Source: Aplectana chamaeleonis (taxonomy: Eukaryota; Nematoda; Chromadorea; Rhabditida; Cosmocercidae). Taken from it: 64,000 bases of DNA. The position numbers were made by a program, and so were the translations under genes. The notes beneath the pieces are model-generated. The model worked only from the letters and a program-made list of their open reading frames with translations. It searched no databases and was not told the origin of the DNA. The stretch covers positions 62,001 through 126,000 of the forward strand of contig JAPDOI010001228.1 in assembly GCA_029168955.1 (NCBI GenBank), written 5' to 3'. This document shows, piece by piece, positions 48,619-58,900 of the stretch; position 1 is the stretch's first letter, and each line of letters opens with the position of its first letter.

Positions 48619-49209
48619 GGCATCGTACACGATGAAAACCGAATTCCAGCTTTTGCGTTCAGTTGGACTAGTGGGTCATAATAATGTCACACAGAAAGTT
48701 TGAAATCTCAAAATCGCCTCTGCGTGGAGATTTGCTTACCTCAAAAGGGCTTCCTGGGTTTTGGGGGCCTTGGGGTCGATCCGTTGTTACAAGGAACAAA
48801 ACTCCGTGGTCGCTGCCGGCGATCGTGCGTTGAAGCGTCGTAGGGCGCAATTCACACGCCACTCGATTTCACGTTCGGCATCGATCGAAAGCAGCTGACA
48901 GCAATGGACGCAGCAGGTTAGTAACCCTTTTTAGTTTCGTTCAAGAAAAAAAGATGGCTCGTCTGAATGGCGTCCTCGGTGATTTTCCAACGCTGCGCCA
49001 AGGAACGAAACGTAAATGTGTTCCTTGCGTTCTTCGCGCAACTATCCCAAATTGATGAACTTCAAATTTGTATTAAGCTTTCTTAAAATGGGTTTTTCTT
49101 GGAAAGTTGACGTTTTTGAGTGGGCTTTTTGCAACCTTTAGTCATTATAAGAATATAACAACACGAAAACGTCAAAAACCCAAGTATGGTTTTCATCGTG
49201 TACGATGCC
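48619..49209. mobile_element. 591-bp TTTAAA/GGCA element with long ends
   Basis: The left end GGCATCGTACACGATGAAAA is matched by a perfect inverse at 49190-49209. TTTAAA follows (49210-49215); the left flank is CTTAAA. The interior is GC-rich near 48760-48870 and shows no gene. Confidence 0.85.
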
Positions 49210-49215
49210 TTTAAA

Positions 49216-49612
49216 GGCAGGGTCCGGGCAGAATTTCGATTCTGAGATTTTCCGCTGAATCTGTGCTCATAGTACAGGTAGTCCGAAGGAGCATGCGAAA
49301 ACTGCGTTGAAACCGGTCTTCTTCAAGTTATTAAAGCCACTTCCGTGAGCCGATGATCCAGAAAAGTCAGAAAAGTGTGACCATCGTCCATATTTTAGCC
49401 GTTGTCCTCGCATCCTTCAAAAGTGCTGTGTAATTATCGGTCATTCCAGCCATGATTACCATGCTGTGAATACAGTAATCCCTTACTTTCAGGCTGTTTT
49501 CTCCAGAAATACGGACTAAGAGTTTGTGAAAATTTTGGACGGTGTTCAGCTAGATCAGCCCAATCTATCTAACACGATTTATCGGTGGTGTAAAATCTGA
49601 CCGGACCTTGCC
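49216..49612. mobile_element. 397-bp TTTAAA/GGCA element abutting its neighbour
   Basis: It begins GGCAGGGTCCGG directly after the shared TTTAAA at 49210-49215 and ends CCGGACCTTGCC before TTTAAC. Inverted ends match at 11 of 12 positions. Confidence 0.72.
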
Positions 49613-49618
49613 TTTAAC

Positions 49619-50235
49619 CAAAACACTGTTTTCGAAACAGTCTCAGTTGTTGGGGGAACGGTCTTATACATACGGTTTCCATTTTCGATTTAGTCTGACG
49701 CATGAACCAGGCGGCTGGCCGTGCTGGGTTGGCGGCCTCACTGGAGAATGGGGTTTCGATTCGCGCGGGGTGATCTACCGTCGCAGCCCCGTCCATTCAT
49801 CAGACTAAAATTATTGCGCGAACTCTACATACAGACGGCACGGATCGCTCTGATACTTTGCATGCCCCGCTGAAGATTAGCGCAAACTCGGTGCATGTTT
49901 GTCATAACCTATGGCGCCGAGATTTCGCCAACATTCAACATGGAACGCAAAGTATCACATTCACTTTATATCTACATACATTCACTCTAGTAGTAGCTCA
50001 TAATAAGAAACACGATTTTCCAGAAACAGGGTTCCTTTCGTTCGGCATCCCCCCCCCACATTTGAAATCTAAAACAGTTTTTTATTACCCCAAACACACG
50101 AATTTAGGTACCTACGCCGCCAATATTTCCGTTTACTATAAGAAAGCATGAATCGGAGTAGAGTATGATATTTATTTTTACAATGTTGAAACATATAGAC
50201 ATATGACTAAAACAAAGCGATCACAGGTTAGCAGG
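49619..50235. other. Intergenic 3' of the second BH3 gene
   Basis: A GC-rich stretch at 49700-49790 superficially resembles tRNA boxes but fails on inspection. 49838-49975 resembles the foldback at 22271-22430 (shared GGATCG..CTGATACTTTG). On the minus strand an AATAAA-type signal lies about 50 bp after the BH3 gene stop, near 50170. Confidence 0.4.
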
Positions 50236-50877
50236 TTAACAGAGCCAGGAGCAGAAATATCGGAAAGTGGCATTGATCCAATCAGATTCCTAAAAAATAA
50301 AAGTGAATTTCACGGTCAAGAAAAAAAATCAACTTTATGCATGATATTATAACAAAAACACAACGTTTTCGAAAGAAGGTTTGAATAAAGCACAAGAAGG
50401 TGTGTACCGGAAAAATATCACACACCTCAACAGGCCGCTCCCTAAACTCTTCTTCATCGAAAGAGTCACAAAGCGCAAGAAGACGTCGAGCGATTTCTCG
50501 GGAACGGTTTGAGAACATTGAAGCTTCCTCGTCACCTAAACAAGAAGCTTTTAAAAACTGTAAGCTCATCAAAGGTCTATACTATTCCAAAAGTATGGGC
50601 AACATTTTAAAATAGCACACGAACTATTGCATCATCTCCCAAAATTTTGAAAATGTGATAAGAATGAGATGTGTGTGAACAAGATATCGGGGAATTCACT
50701 AGCAGAAAACCCACAGTTATGGTCAACAGCATCTGTCGATAGATCGAAGCAGAGTTTTCTTTTGGAGCGTTGAAAATCCATGGAAGCCTTGACGAAGGAT
50801 GGTGATTGGAAGGAAGGCGAAGGCATCACTCCACAACAGGGAGAGTTGTATCCACTATCGGGTGACAAGAGGAGCAT
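50236..50877 (-). CDS. Second BH3-only protein, EGL-1/CED-13-like (3 exons, 113 aa)
   Basis: Complement exons are 50700-50877, 50426-50535 and 50236-50289. Borders are A/GTGAAT..TTGTTTAG and GAG/GTGTGT..TTTTTTAG. The joined frame is 113 residues from ATG 50875-50877, which directly follows an acceptor TTTTTCAG, so it may receive a spliced leader. Exon 2 holds the BH3 motif: I74, L78, L81, invariant D83 and F85 in the context LLALCDSFDEEEF. The C-terminus FCSWLC recalls the LC ending of the egl-1-like gene. Both genes have a phase-1 then a phase-0 intron and a 54-nt last exon, which argues for duplication. C. elegans has two BH3-only genes, egl-1 and ced-13; which one this matches cannot be settled here. 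The first donor (GTGAAT) is the weakest point. Confidence 0.75.
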
Positions 50878-50950
50878 CTGAAAAACATCGCAACTCTTTC
50901 TATATTAAGGATATGAATTACATAAATAAGCACGGAGTAGGCATGACTTC

Positions 50951-51232
50951 ATGGAAAAAAAATGTAAGATGTTTTCGGAGAAAATCGACAAAATGGAACT
51001 GAGAAAAGGAAGAATCATTTCGAAAATGGTTTTTTTCTTTGAAAACGAAGATATTTGCATTCGATGTGAAAGAAATGGGTCAATCGAATCGGAGGGAGCG
51101 TCAGAGATTAGCGACAATCGGTGGGAGGTCGAGCTTGTGAATGAGGATGACGAGATCCAACCCTCAAGCTTGACCCCGCCTCCTACCGTACACCGCTTGC
51201 TTCAACGAGGCGAGAATGAGCCACCCGTGTGA
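50951..51232 (+). CDS. Hypothetical protein, 93 residues, divergent from the BH3 gene
   Basis: ATG 50951 to TGA 51230-51232. The N-terminal half is lysine-rich; the C-terminal half is acidic and then proline-rich (VNEDDE, SLTPPP). I do not recognise it. It starts 73 bp from the minus-strand BH3 gene, so the two would share a promoter region. It could be a terminal exon whose true upstream part lies elsewhere, or chance. The balanced composition of the C-terminal half is the main support. Confidence 0.28.
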   Translation: MEKKCKMFSEKIDKMELRKGRIISKMVFFFENEDICIRCERNGSIESEGASEISDNRWEVELVNEDDEIQPSSLTPPPTVHRLLQRGENEPPV

Positions 51233-52043
51233 AGACAAAGGACTGGTGAGATTAACCCGAAGATGTACTGAAAGCTCGGGGATTGAACCAGCTACGTTTA
51301 GAAGATGATGGAAGCAAAAGTAGATTTGGGAGAATGAAACGAAAAAAAAAGTATTGCTTGGTGTTGATCACACCGTAGTACATGATACGTTTTTGCCTTC
51401 TAAAAATTGCAATGATGCTCATGCGTTGAGAAAAGAGAATAACAATTTCGGCAATGAATGAGCATTCGCTGAGAAAAAATCGGTGAGCACTGTTCCAACG
51501 ACCTAACACTCACTAGAAACTGCTTTGAACTTCCCGCGGAGATTTGAAAGACCATGTTGTCGTTGCTGTATTTATGTGACAGTACATAAAGGACCCGTGC
51601 TTGAAATTCCCTAAACGGCAAAAAACGGTCAAAAATCGAAAACTGGACCTAAAACTCGTGTTCAGCGTTCTAAAAAAGCATCCAAAGTGAAATTTTGAGC
51701 CAAATCTGAGGCTTTGAACGAGCTACCATATACACACCGTAACCTAACGTAATCTATCGGAAATCGATAACGAGTTGCAGATTCGTGTTATGCAAAAATT
51801 GCCATTCGTGTACCCCTTTTCTCTTCGCAAAGCTATGAAAATTCCAACTTTTTGAAATCTCCTGTAAATCTCTGAGACCTTTAGGGGATTTGGAAAACGG
51901 ATTATCAATGCTATGTCCCATACCTACAACAACACTTAGTTTATAAAAGCCCACGGGAGTTTAGAGGTAATCCCTAGTCAGATCATTCACTTAAACTTGT
52001 AAGGGTGCGTTTACCTAGTCCCCAAACCGAACGGATAAGTACG
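51233..52043. other. Intergenic, no gene seen
   Basis: Short frames only. The reverse-strand frame near 51750-51950 has no support beyond length. Confidence 0.4.
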
Positions 52044-52045
52044 TA

Positions 52046-52236
52046 TGGTTAGGGTTGTAGCTTGCTCCCTTAAAAAAACATTTTAATTCGAACCGCGGCA
52101 ATCGCGGCGGTTTAAATCTCACCAGCGGCTGGCTGGTAAGTACCAGACAGCCGCTGTCGGATTTGAGCCGCCGCTCTAGCCACGGTTTGAATTTAAATGT
52201 GTTTTTTCGTGAGAAAACAAGCCACGGACCTAACCA
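52046..52236. mobile_element. 191-bp palindromic element with TA flanks
   Basis: Ends TGGTTAGG and CCTAACCA with TA on both sides (52044-52045 and 52237-52238). The arms of about 90 bp pair around a short centre near 52130-52150 and include AACATTTTAATTCGAACCG and its diverged inverse. Mariner-type miniature by its TA flanks. Confidence 0.72.
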
Positions 52237-52238
52237 TA

Positions 52239-52747
52239 TGCATTATATTCAGAGAGAATCTTTCGCGCTAGTACCTTGATGCTTCTTCCGCCATCCGCGA
52301 TGGCACTGCTATCAATTCCCTATCGTCCTGTGTTCCGTGCCCGTCCCACGATGATTTCATGATCGACCCATCCGTTAACTATCTCGCGCCGGTACCGCGA
52401 TCTTACCGCGGTCGCTCTCGATTCAACTGTGCCGGCATCTTGATGCTCCCGCGATCCGCGATGTTACCGTGTCCGTTTGCCTGAGTTAAACAATAAAAAC
52501 GCCTATAGCTCTGTTCAGAAAAACGGAGCGCATCTGGAAAGAGAAGTTCGACGTTTTCGTCAAAATTGACTCTATAGAGTTGTATTTCGTTTGGAATGGC
52601 CACTTCCTCTAAGTGACCTACCTTGTCAGAGTAGAAGGCCATTTATAGCGTGCTTGCACCAAAACAAATTGCGAGTTTTCGGGCTAGTGCGGCAGGAACT
52701 CTTCGGCGACTCCACCTAACGCTGTTTGCGTAAAGTTTCCTGGGCTT
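52239..52747. other. Intergenic, no gene seen
   Basis: Contains loosely repeated words such as GCGATCCGCGATG and GTACC(G/T)CGAT near 52270-52460. No gene or mobile-element end was recognised. Confidence 0.35.
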
Positions 52748-52753
52748 ATTAAA

Positions 52754-53655
52754 GGCAGCGTTCACGATGATCATCATCGGTGAATTTCCGCAGTTAAATG
52801 ATAGGCGAGAAGGACCCTAGGCTCCCAGTGTTCCAAGAATGGTAGAAAACGAGCCAGGAGTGACAAAATAACGGCTGCGAACAAGCGTTTCGGTGTACCA
52901 GAACTGCCCGTGCTCCAGATCCGCCCCTCGATATCAACAAATGAAGACTCAGATTACAGGAATGATCAAGTCAAGAAAAGTGCTGATAAGTGAGCTTATC
53001 GCTTGATTGTATTGAATGCTATCATCCTTCATAGCGGTCAATTCCTCCACGCTCGAAAATCAACGTGAACAAAGGGAGGACCTATCTTGGCTCAAAAACG
53101 CGACTTTCGTGTCCATTTAAAGGCAGTGTTCACGATGATCATCCTCGTTGACTTTCCACAGTAAAATGATAGGGGAGAAGGATCCTAGGCTCCCAGTGCC
53201 AGAGGAACGGTAGAAAACCAGCCAGGAGTGGCAAAATAACGGCTGCAAACAAGCGTTTTGGTGCCCCAGACACGCCCCGTGCCCCAGATACGCCCCTCGA
53301 AAGGAACAAATGAAGACTCAGATTATAGGAATGATCAAGTGAAGGAAGTGCTGATAAGTTAGCTGTTTGCTTCATTCCACTGATAGGTATCATCCTTCTA
53401 GCGGTCAATTCCTCCACGCTCAAAAATCGACGTAAGCAAAGGAGGACCTCTCTTAGCTCAAAAACGCGTCTTTCGTGTCCTTTTCAAGCATGCCTTGCTA
53501 TATAGGGCACCAGACCTTCCGTATACCGTGGAGATATCGGAAGTGAAATTTATCGTGAACACTGCCTTTAAAGCGTGCTTCGCTATATAGGGTGCCAGAC
53601 CTTCTGTAAACCGTGGAGGTATTGGAAGTGAGATTTATCTTGAATACATACTGCC
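52754..53655 (+). mobile_element. TTTAAA/GGCA element, family 4, interrupted by its own kind
   Basis: It starts GGCAGCGTTCACGATGATCA after ATTAAA. Its sequence stops at GTGTCCA (53115), is interrupted by a complete copy, then resumes at GCGTGCTTCGCTATATAGGG (53573) and ends CATACTGCC before TTTGAG. Front and rear parts together align along the inserted copy without overlap or gap. Confidence 0.88.
53122..53566 (+). mobile_element. 445-bp family 4 element, complete inserted copy
   Basis: Begins GGCAGTGTTCACGATGATCA, ends ATCGTGAACACTGCC, with perfect TTTAAA at 53116-53121 and 53567-53572. The older copy it entered would have read a single TTTAAA at that point. This fixes TTTAAA (or its inner TTAA) as the duplicated target and GGCAG as the start of the body. 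Confidence 0.92.
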
Positions 53656-53660
53656 TTTGA

Positions 53661-54839
53661 GGCAGACGTTGAGATACTAAAGCTGATTTCGCATGCTATC
53701 GAGTCGCTTTTTGTTACGAACCAAGTTGATTTTAGCGCGCTAATGACCTGAAACAAAATTTCAGAGCAGATGCCAGTTTTTGTATGCGTTTCTCTTTTTC
53801 TGGAATGATGTCTCACAAGGAAACTACTGTTATTCAGCCTGACGATTCCGGATGTAATGTATTTTTTCTAGAACAATTTTTGGACCTAGAGTACGAATGT
53901 AGCCTTCGCGGCTGCCTAAGAATACTCTGAAAAAAAAATTACAGGAATCTCGCTCCTGATTCCCATACCTATTGCACCTTCCAAGACGCGCAACATTCTT
54001 TTGAAACAATCGGAAACAGACCTCATAATAGCCCACAACGACCCCTGGGCAAAGCTTAAGTGAAAGCACATTTTTTGAAGTCACAAGGGAAGTGATTAGA
54101 GCCGTAAACGCATCTGCGGAGACAACTGTATCGCTAGTATCGCTTGGGCATCCACGGTAAAACTGCGTAGTATCCAGCCACGAGTCGCTAGCGGTTTAAA
54201 GAAGTTATAAGTTAGAATCTGTCGTTTTTTTTTACTTTTTGTCCCTTCCAGAACGCTCAGTTATTTTTCCAAAATCTGGAAACTGACCTCATAATCGTGT
54301 TTAGCGCCAAAAATAACCCCCTGTACAAATTTTGGGTAATTTCACATTTCTCGAACTTTTAATAGAGTGATAGCGTTTTCAACTTGTACCGATTGTCGAT
54401 TGAGCGTTTATTTATATCAATTAGGGGATTCTTAAAGCGTTTAGGAGCAATGGTCCAGATTCGCTTTAAAATTTCCCCGGGGAGTCTATTTGGTGTGCTG
54501 ATCACGATCCTGAGGTTTACTTGTCGATTTGTCAGTTTTCGGCTGAATTCGTTCAAAGCTTTCCATCAGGGAACAATTTGTTGGCAAAACGCGACTTTTA
54601 ACGATCTCCGGACTTCAGCTATTGATGTGGCCCAAGTTTTTTCTTCGGGGGTTATTTGGAGTGAAAAACACCAAGCTGAGGTCAGTCCATTGTTTCTGAC
54701 TCCGTTGCTTCTTGGAACTCTACGATAGAAACTGCTCAAAATGCTTCACAATGGGTTACTTGGAGTGCTAAACATGATTCTGGAGTCCGTTTATCGACTC
54801 TTGACAGATTACGGCGTGTATACGGTAGTTTGGCCAGTC
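53661..54839. other. Intergenic, no gene seen
   Basis: A GGCAG word follows TTTGA at 53657, but no matching far end was found. Around 54200-54760 there are short AT-rich frames without domains. Confidence 0.35.
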
Positions 54840-54842
54840 TCA

Positions 54843-55318
54843 AGCCTAGTTTTGACTGCAGGTGGTCGCTGCGGCCATGCGAGGGACAACTGTTCCTTTT
54901 TCATCGCGCGTAATGGAAAGCCGCTCCAATTGTGATCGCTTCGTGGCAAACGACCTGCATCGCTGGGTCGCGGCGGCGAAATCCTATGTTTTACTGCTTC
55001 GCTGCTGGAGAAGCGATTCTCGATAGTCGCTGATCATCGCTCCATCGCTGCCATTATGGCAGCGATGGAGCGATTGCCAGCGAATGACACGTTTCGTCCA
55101 GTGAACTTTGACCCTTTCACATGACAATATCAGTGTTTTCGAGTCGAAACGCGTTATTTATGAATACCAGCCATTAATTTCACTGATTGATTGAATTTCT
55201 GCTATCATCAGTGGGCCTATGCACTATGAACAGAATCGCTGCCACTGCTAAATCGCTGCAGCAGCGGGTGTGAAATCGCTGCGATGAAAAACAGCAGCGA
55301 TGCAGTCAAAACGAGGCT
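54843..55318 (-). mobile_element. 476-bp TIR miniature element, copy 2, inverted
   Basis: Left end AGCCTAGTTTTGACTGCA; right end the inverse with one change. TCA repeats on both sides (54840-54842 and 55319-55321). The inverse of its interior matches copy 1 (17748-18222) throughout, including the GATGAAAAACAGCAGCGATG run near the end and the stretch around AAACGCGTT. Length differs by 1 bp. Confidence 0.85.
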
Positions 55319-55321
55319 TCA

Positions 55322-55953
55322 GATTTGACTCGAATTTCTATGCGGGGGTTGTTCGAGGAGCTGAATACGAATTCGACGTCCATTTCTCGATTTCCGAATT
55401 ATTAAGGTAGGTTCCGCCCCTAAGTGGCATGGTATATACCGTAATCTACAGTAAACCTCAGAACTTCGGCAAGCGGACTCAAGATTCGTGTCCAGCACAC
55501 TGGCTTGTTATTACCCAAAATTTGTGAGCAGAATCGAAATCAAAACACTTCCCTGATGGGATACCTTTAGCTTGCGGCGGACCTTTCAAAAACGCTAATG
55601 AGTTTTTTTCCGGAGTGATTTTAGGCAGCTGCAAGGACATGTTCGGGCTCTACGTTCGAAAGTGGTTCTAGAAAAGTAGAAAGCTAGAGTATCAAATATA
55701 CACATCAAGCAGATTTTTAGACATATCAGTTTTGTTAGCAGAACAAGATTAGAAAACTTCCAAGGCATGTAAACTAACAGCAACAAGTATTTCAGCCATG
55801 ATTTATCCGGAATTCTCACAACCGAATGTTAATTTTTATAGTTAATCTATGTAAGCCACTAATGTAACAACAGCCACTTGTCCATCGTGGAGCAGTCAGC
55901 AACCAGAGGTAGTCTGAAACGAAATCATGCGTCAAATGCATCATGTAGGGTTA
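55322..55953. other. 3' flank of the proline-rich gene
   Basis: No separate gene is seen. No clear AATAAA was found close to the minus-strand stop; weak AT-rich candidates lie near 55840. Confidence 0.35.
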
Positions 55954-58900
55954 TCACAGTCGGATTCCAACCTTGCTAGGTCTTTTCTCGGGTATCAATG
56001 CATTTGTGATAGCTTTGAATACACCCTTGATATTCTGCTTCTTCTCTTCTCGCTCCGAAAACCTTCCGCCTTCTTCGCTCAGACTGTTGTGCTTTCCTTC
56101 TCTGCTTGGGCCAGGCTCAGGATCCGGGCTCACAGCTTTGTGCTTTGGCTTGTGATCTCTGAATGTTTTGCGGCGAGTTCCTGATCTACGCTGTAAAATT
56201 ATAAATTTTTAATATTCCCTAGACCAAAATGTTTGCACGTCAAACTTGCCTTTTTCCTGCTTGGCTTTTCTTTCGAAACTCTTTCATTCGACTCATTTGT
56301 AACTTCGGTTGTTCTTTGTGTTTCCTTTGGAGCAGCAGGTTTCGGCGGTGGTGCCGGTGGAGGAGGCGCAGGTTCGGCGGTTTGTGCCGGCTCTTGCGCC
56401 GCTCTCATCGCCATCTCCCTCTCCTCCTCTTTGGTTGGCGTTGGGTATTCTTCAGTACATGGAGTGACTATGGGATCCGACAAGAGACGCTTAAACAGAT
56501 AATTTGTCGTTGAAATCTTTCCTCTGATCAGATATTTTGGATTTACTCACTTTGGACTTGTCGACAGGAGCATCAGCGACATTATCTTTTTTAACGAGTC
56601 GCTCTTTAGTGTCAATCACTGTGGGCGGAATCCAATCGCCATGTAGGTCTTCAGTGGGATAATCGTCAGAGACCGGGGTCACAATAGGATCCGAAACACA
56701 TCTCTACAGAAAAAAAGAAATAATAGTTTATAAAATCTTATGATCAGACAGAAACGTTTGAGGTTAACTTGGACGATCGCTGAAAAAAGCCAGACCGCAC
56801 AGATTGCTCGGTGTCGTATTCCAACAAAGACATGCTCACTACTATTGTCAGAGACCTCTACTATTTGAAGCAAAATGTGAGAATTTAAGCATTGCCCCCC
56901 AGCCACTCTGTTGTTATTTTCCTTTCCAGAAACAAGATTTGAAATAACTCAATCCGCTCCCTACGAAATTGCATTGGGTTGCAACAGAAGTTTCTCACCA
57001 ATGGTTTTTGTACGATTTGTCGAAAATTTCGGCTCTTGTTCCCAAGTGAGATATCCCGTTTAAAGCTAAAATCTCTTTTCATATATAGCTTTCAGCTTTA
57101 AAGTGTTACTAACTTTCAAGGTGGAATTTTATGGAAACCGAAAGCACCGCCGGGGTATGTCAATATTTCCAGCTTTTTTTTTCTAGTTCTTGCTGAAATT
57201 TTCAATGGAATGAGGTTCTTATTTTCGTAAAAGCATCGTGAATGAGCCAGTATTCTCGCCGAAAACTTTTAATTGGAATTTTGTTGTTTCTCTCATTGAA
57301 TTCGCAAACATTATCAATATCTAACAAGTTAAAGGCAAAGCCAACGCTAAAAACCGTCAACTAGTTTTCGATTTTTTTCGCTAACATTAAATCGAAAAGC
57401 AGAGGATAACAGCGAAAAGCCCCCACAAAACTGTCATTTTTGAGAGGTCGAAACTATCAGGAAACTTTAAATTCTCAATTACGTCTGGATGGTATGTATG
57501 TTATGTGCACTGTGGAATTTTAAAACTCGAAACGTCGGTTTCACGCTCCAAACATCTTAGGCAAGTGACGTTGTGTTCTATTTTTCGCACAGAAAATTCG
57601 ATAAAAATAAGATGGTTCTATCTACAGTACCGCGCATTTTTTTTTAACAAAAATGTTTGGCGGCGTTTTTCGCGCTAACAAAAGCGCCACATCGCTACAT
57701 ATAACGTGCTTCAAAGTCGTATATTCGTATATATAGTATTATATTTTGAAGTTATTAGCGGATTGCTTTCATTGAGTTTTTCATTGAGTTACGACAGTAT
57801 TTCAAAATATCACATTAAACTAGAGAAATCGTCGAAAATAGCATATTCGTACCACAGAATCCTTCATCAACTTATCAGACGGTCATGACAGCAGGAACCT
57901 GCCATTTTTTCGCCTGTGGCCGATGTGAACTTTACAAGGAACTACACATTTTCAACAAAATACTGAAGTTGAAAAAGCTTTCTACACATAATGCCTGGCT
58001 TGCTTAGCTGAATCCGGGCGGAGTAAGCAGCGGAGCTGTCGTTCGTGGCAAAATACAACAATGATAAGAAGATTTTGAAAATCCCTACTTCGATCGGCTC
58101 AGAATGAAGGAGGTAGACTATACATACCACTTCATTGGCTTCATTGAGAAAACACGAAAACTGCCTCAAAAACTTAGAAACGTCAATTTTCAAGTTAGTA
58201 ATCGCGATGTGGCGCTTTGTCAGCATTAAAGGCAGTCGCCACGATGAAAAACGTTATCGAAAAAACTACAAAAATCAGATCAGATCAAAAACAGCTCAAA
58301 AACTATGAAGGTAGCGCGGTGAAAAACGGGCTAGAATTAGAGTTATTAGGACCCTAAACTTCCAGTTCGTGCACACGTGCACAGAAAGATCACAGTCTCA
58401 TGCCAAGCAGTCGAAAATCATCGACACACAGAGGAAGAAATAAACGCAAATTTACCTGATAAAAGAGTTGAAAAATGAAAGCAAGCACTTCAGTCAAAGT
58501 TTTTGACTAGATGTGTATATAAATCCGAAGGTTCATTGGTTGAAATTCAATTTCAAGCCAGCCAGTTCTTGATAGTAGAGATCATCGATGCCGATGATGT
58601 GGGGTGGGCTCGTCCACCATCAAAAGACAAGGAAGTTCAGGCTTCGAATTTGGCCTAGAACAGCGATTTTTCGCGATTTTTTGTTATACGTATGTTACAT
58701 TATACATATGTTCTACTACTCTATACCCAGAAAAGGGTTCAGAGAGGAAAAGAAGACGACCATATTTAAGTGCGACCTGTGCCTTTAAAAACGCCGCAAA
58801 ACGTTTTTTTTTTGCAAAACTTTGCGCTAAACTGCATAGCTTGAACTTCAGAAACTTCTAAAATAGAAGGTACATATTCAAAAGTTTTGCAACTGTTTCT

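Noticed and set aside
49700..49790. Possible tRNA or tRNA-derived SINE
   Set aside because: The box A and box B matches are each broken by mismatches or an extra base and no acceptor stem pairs.
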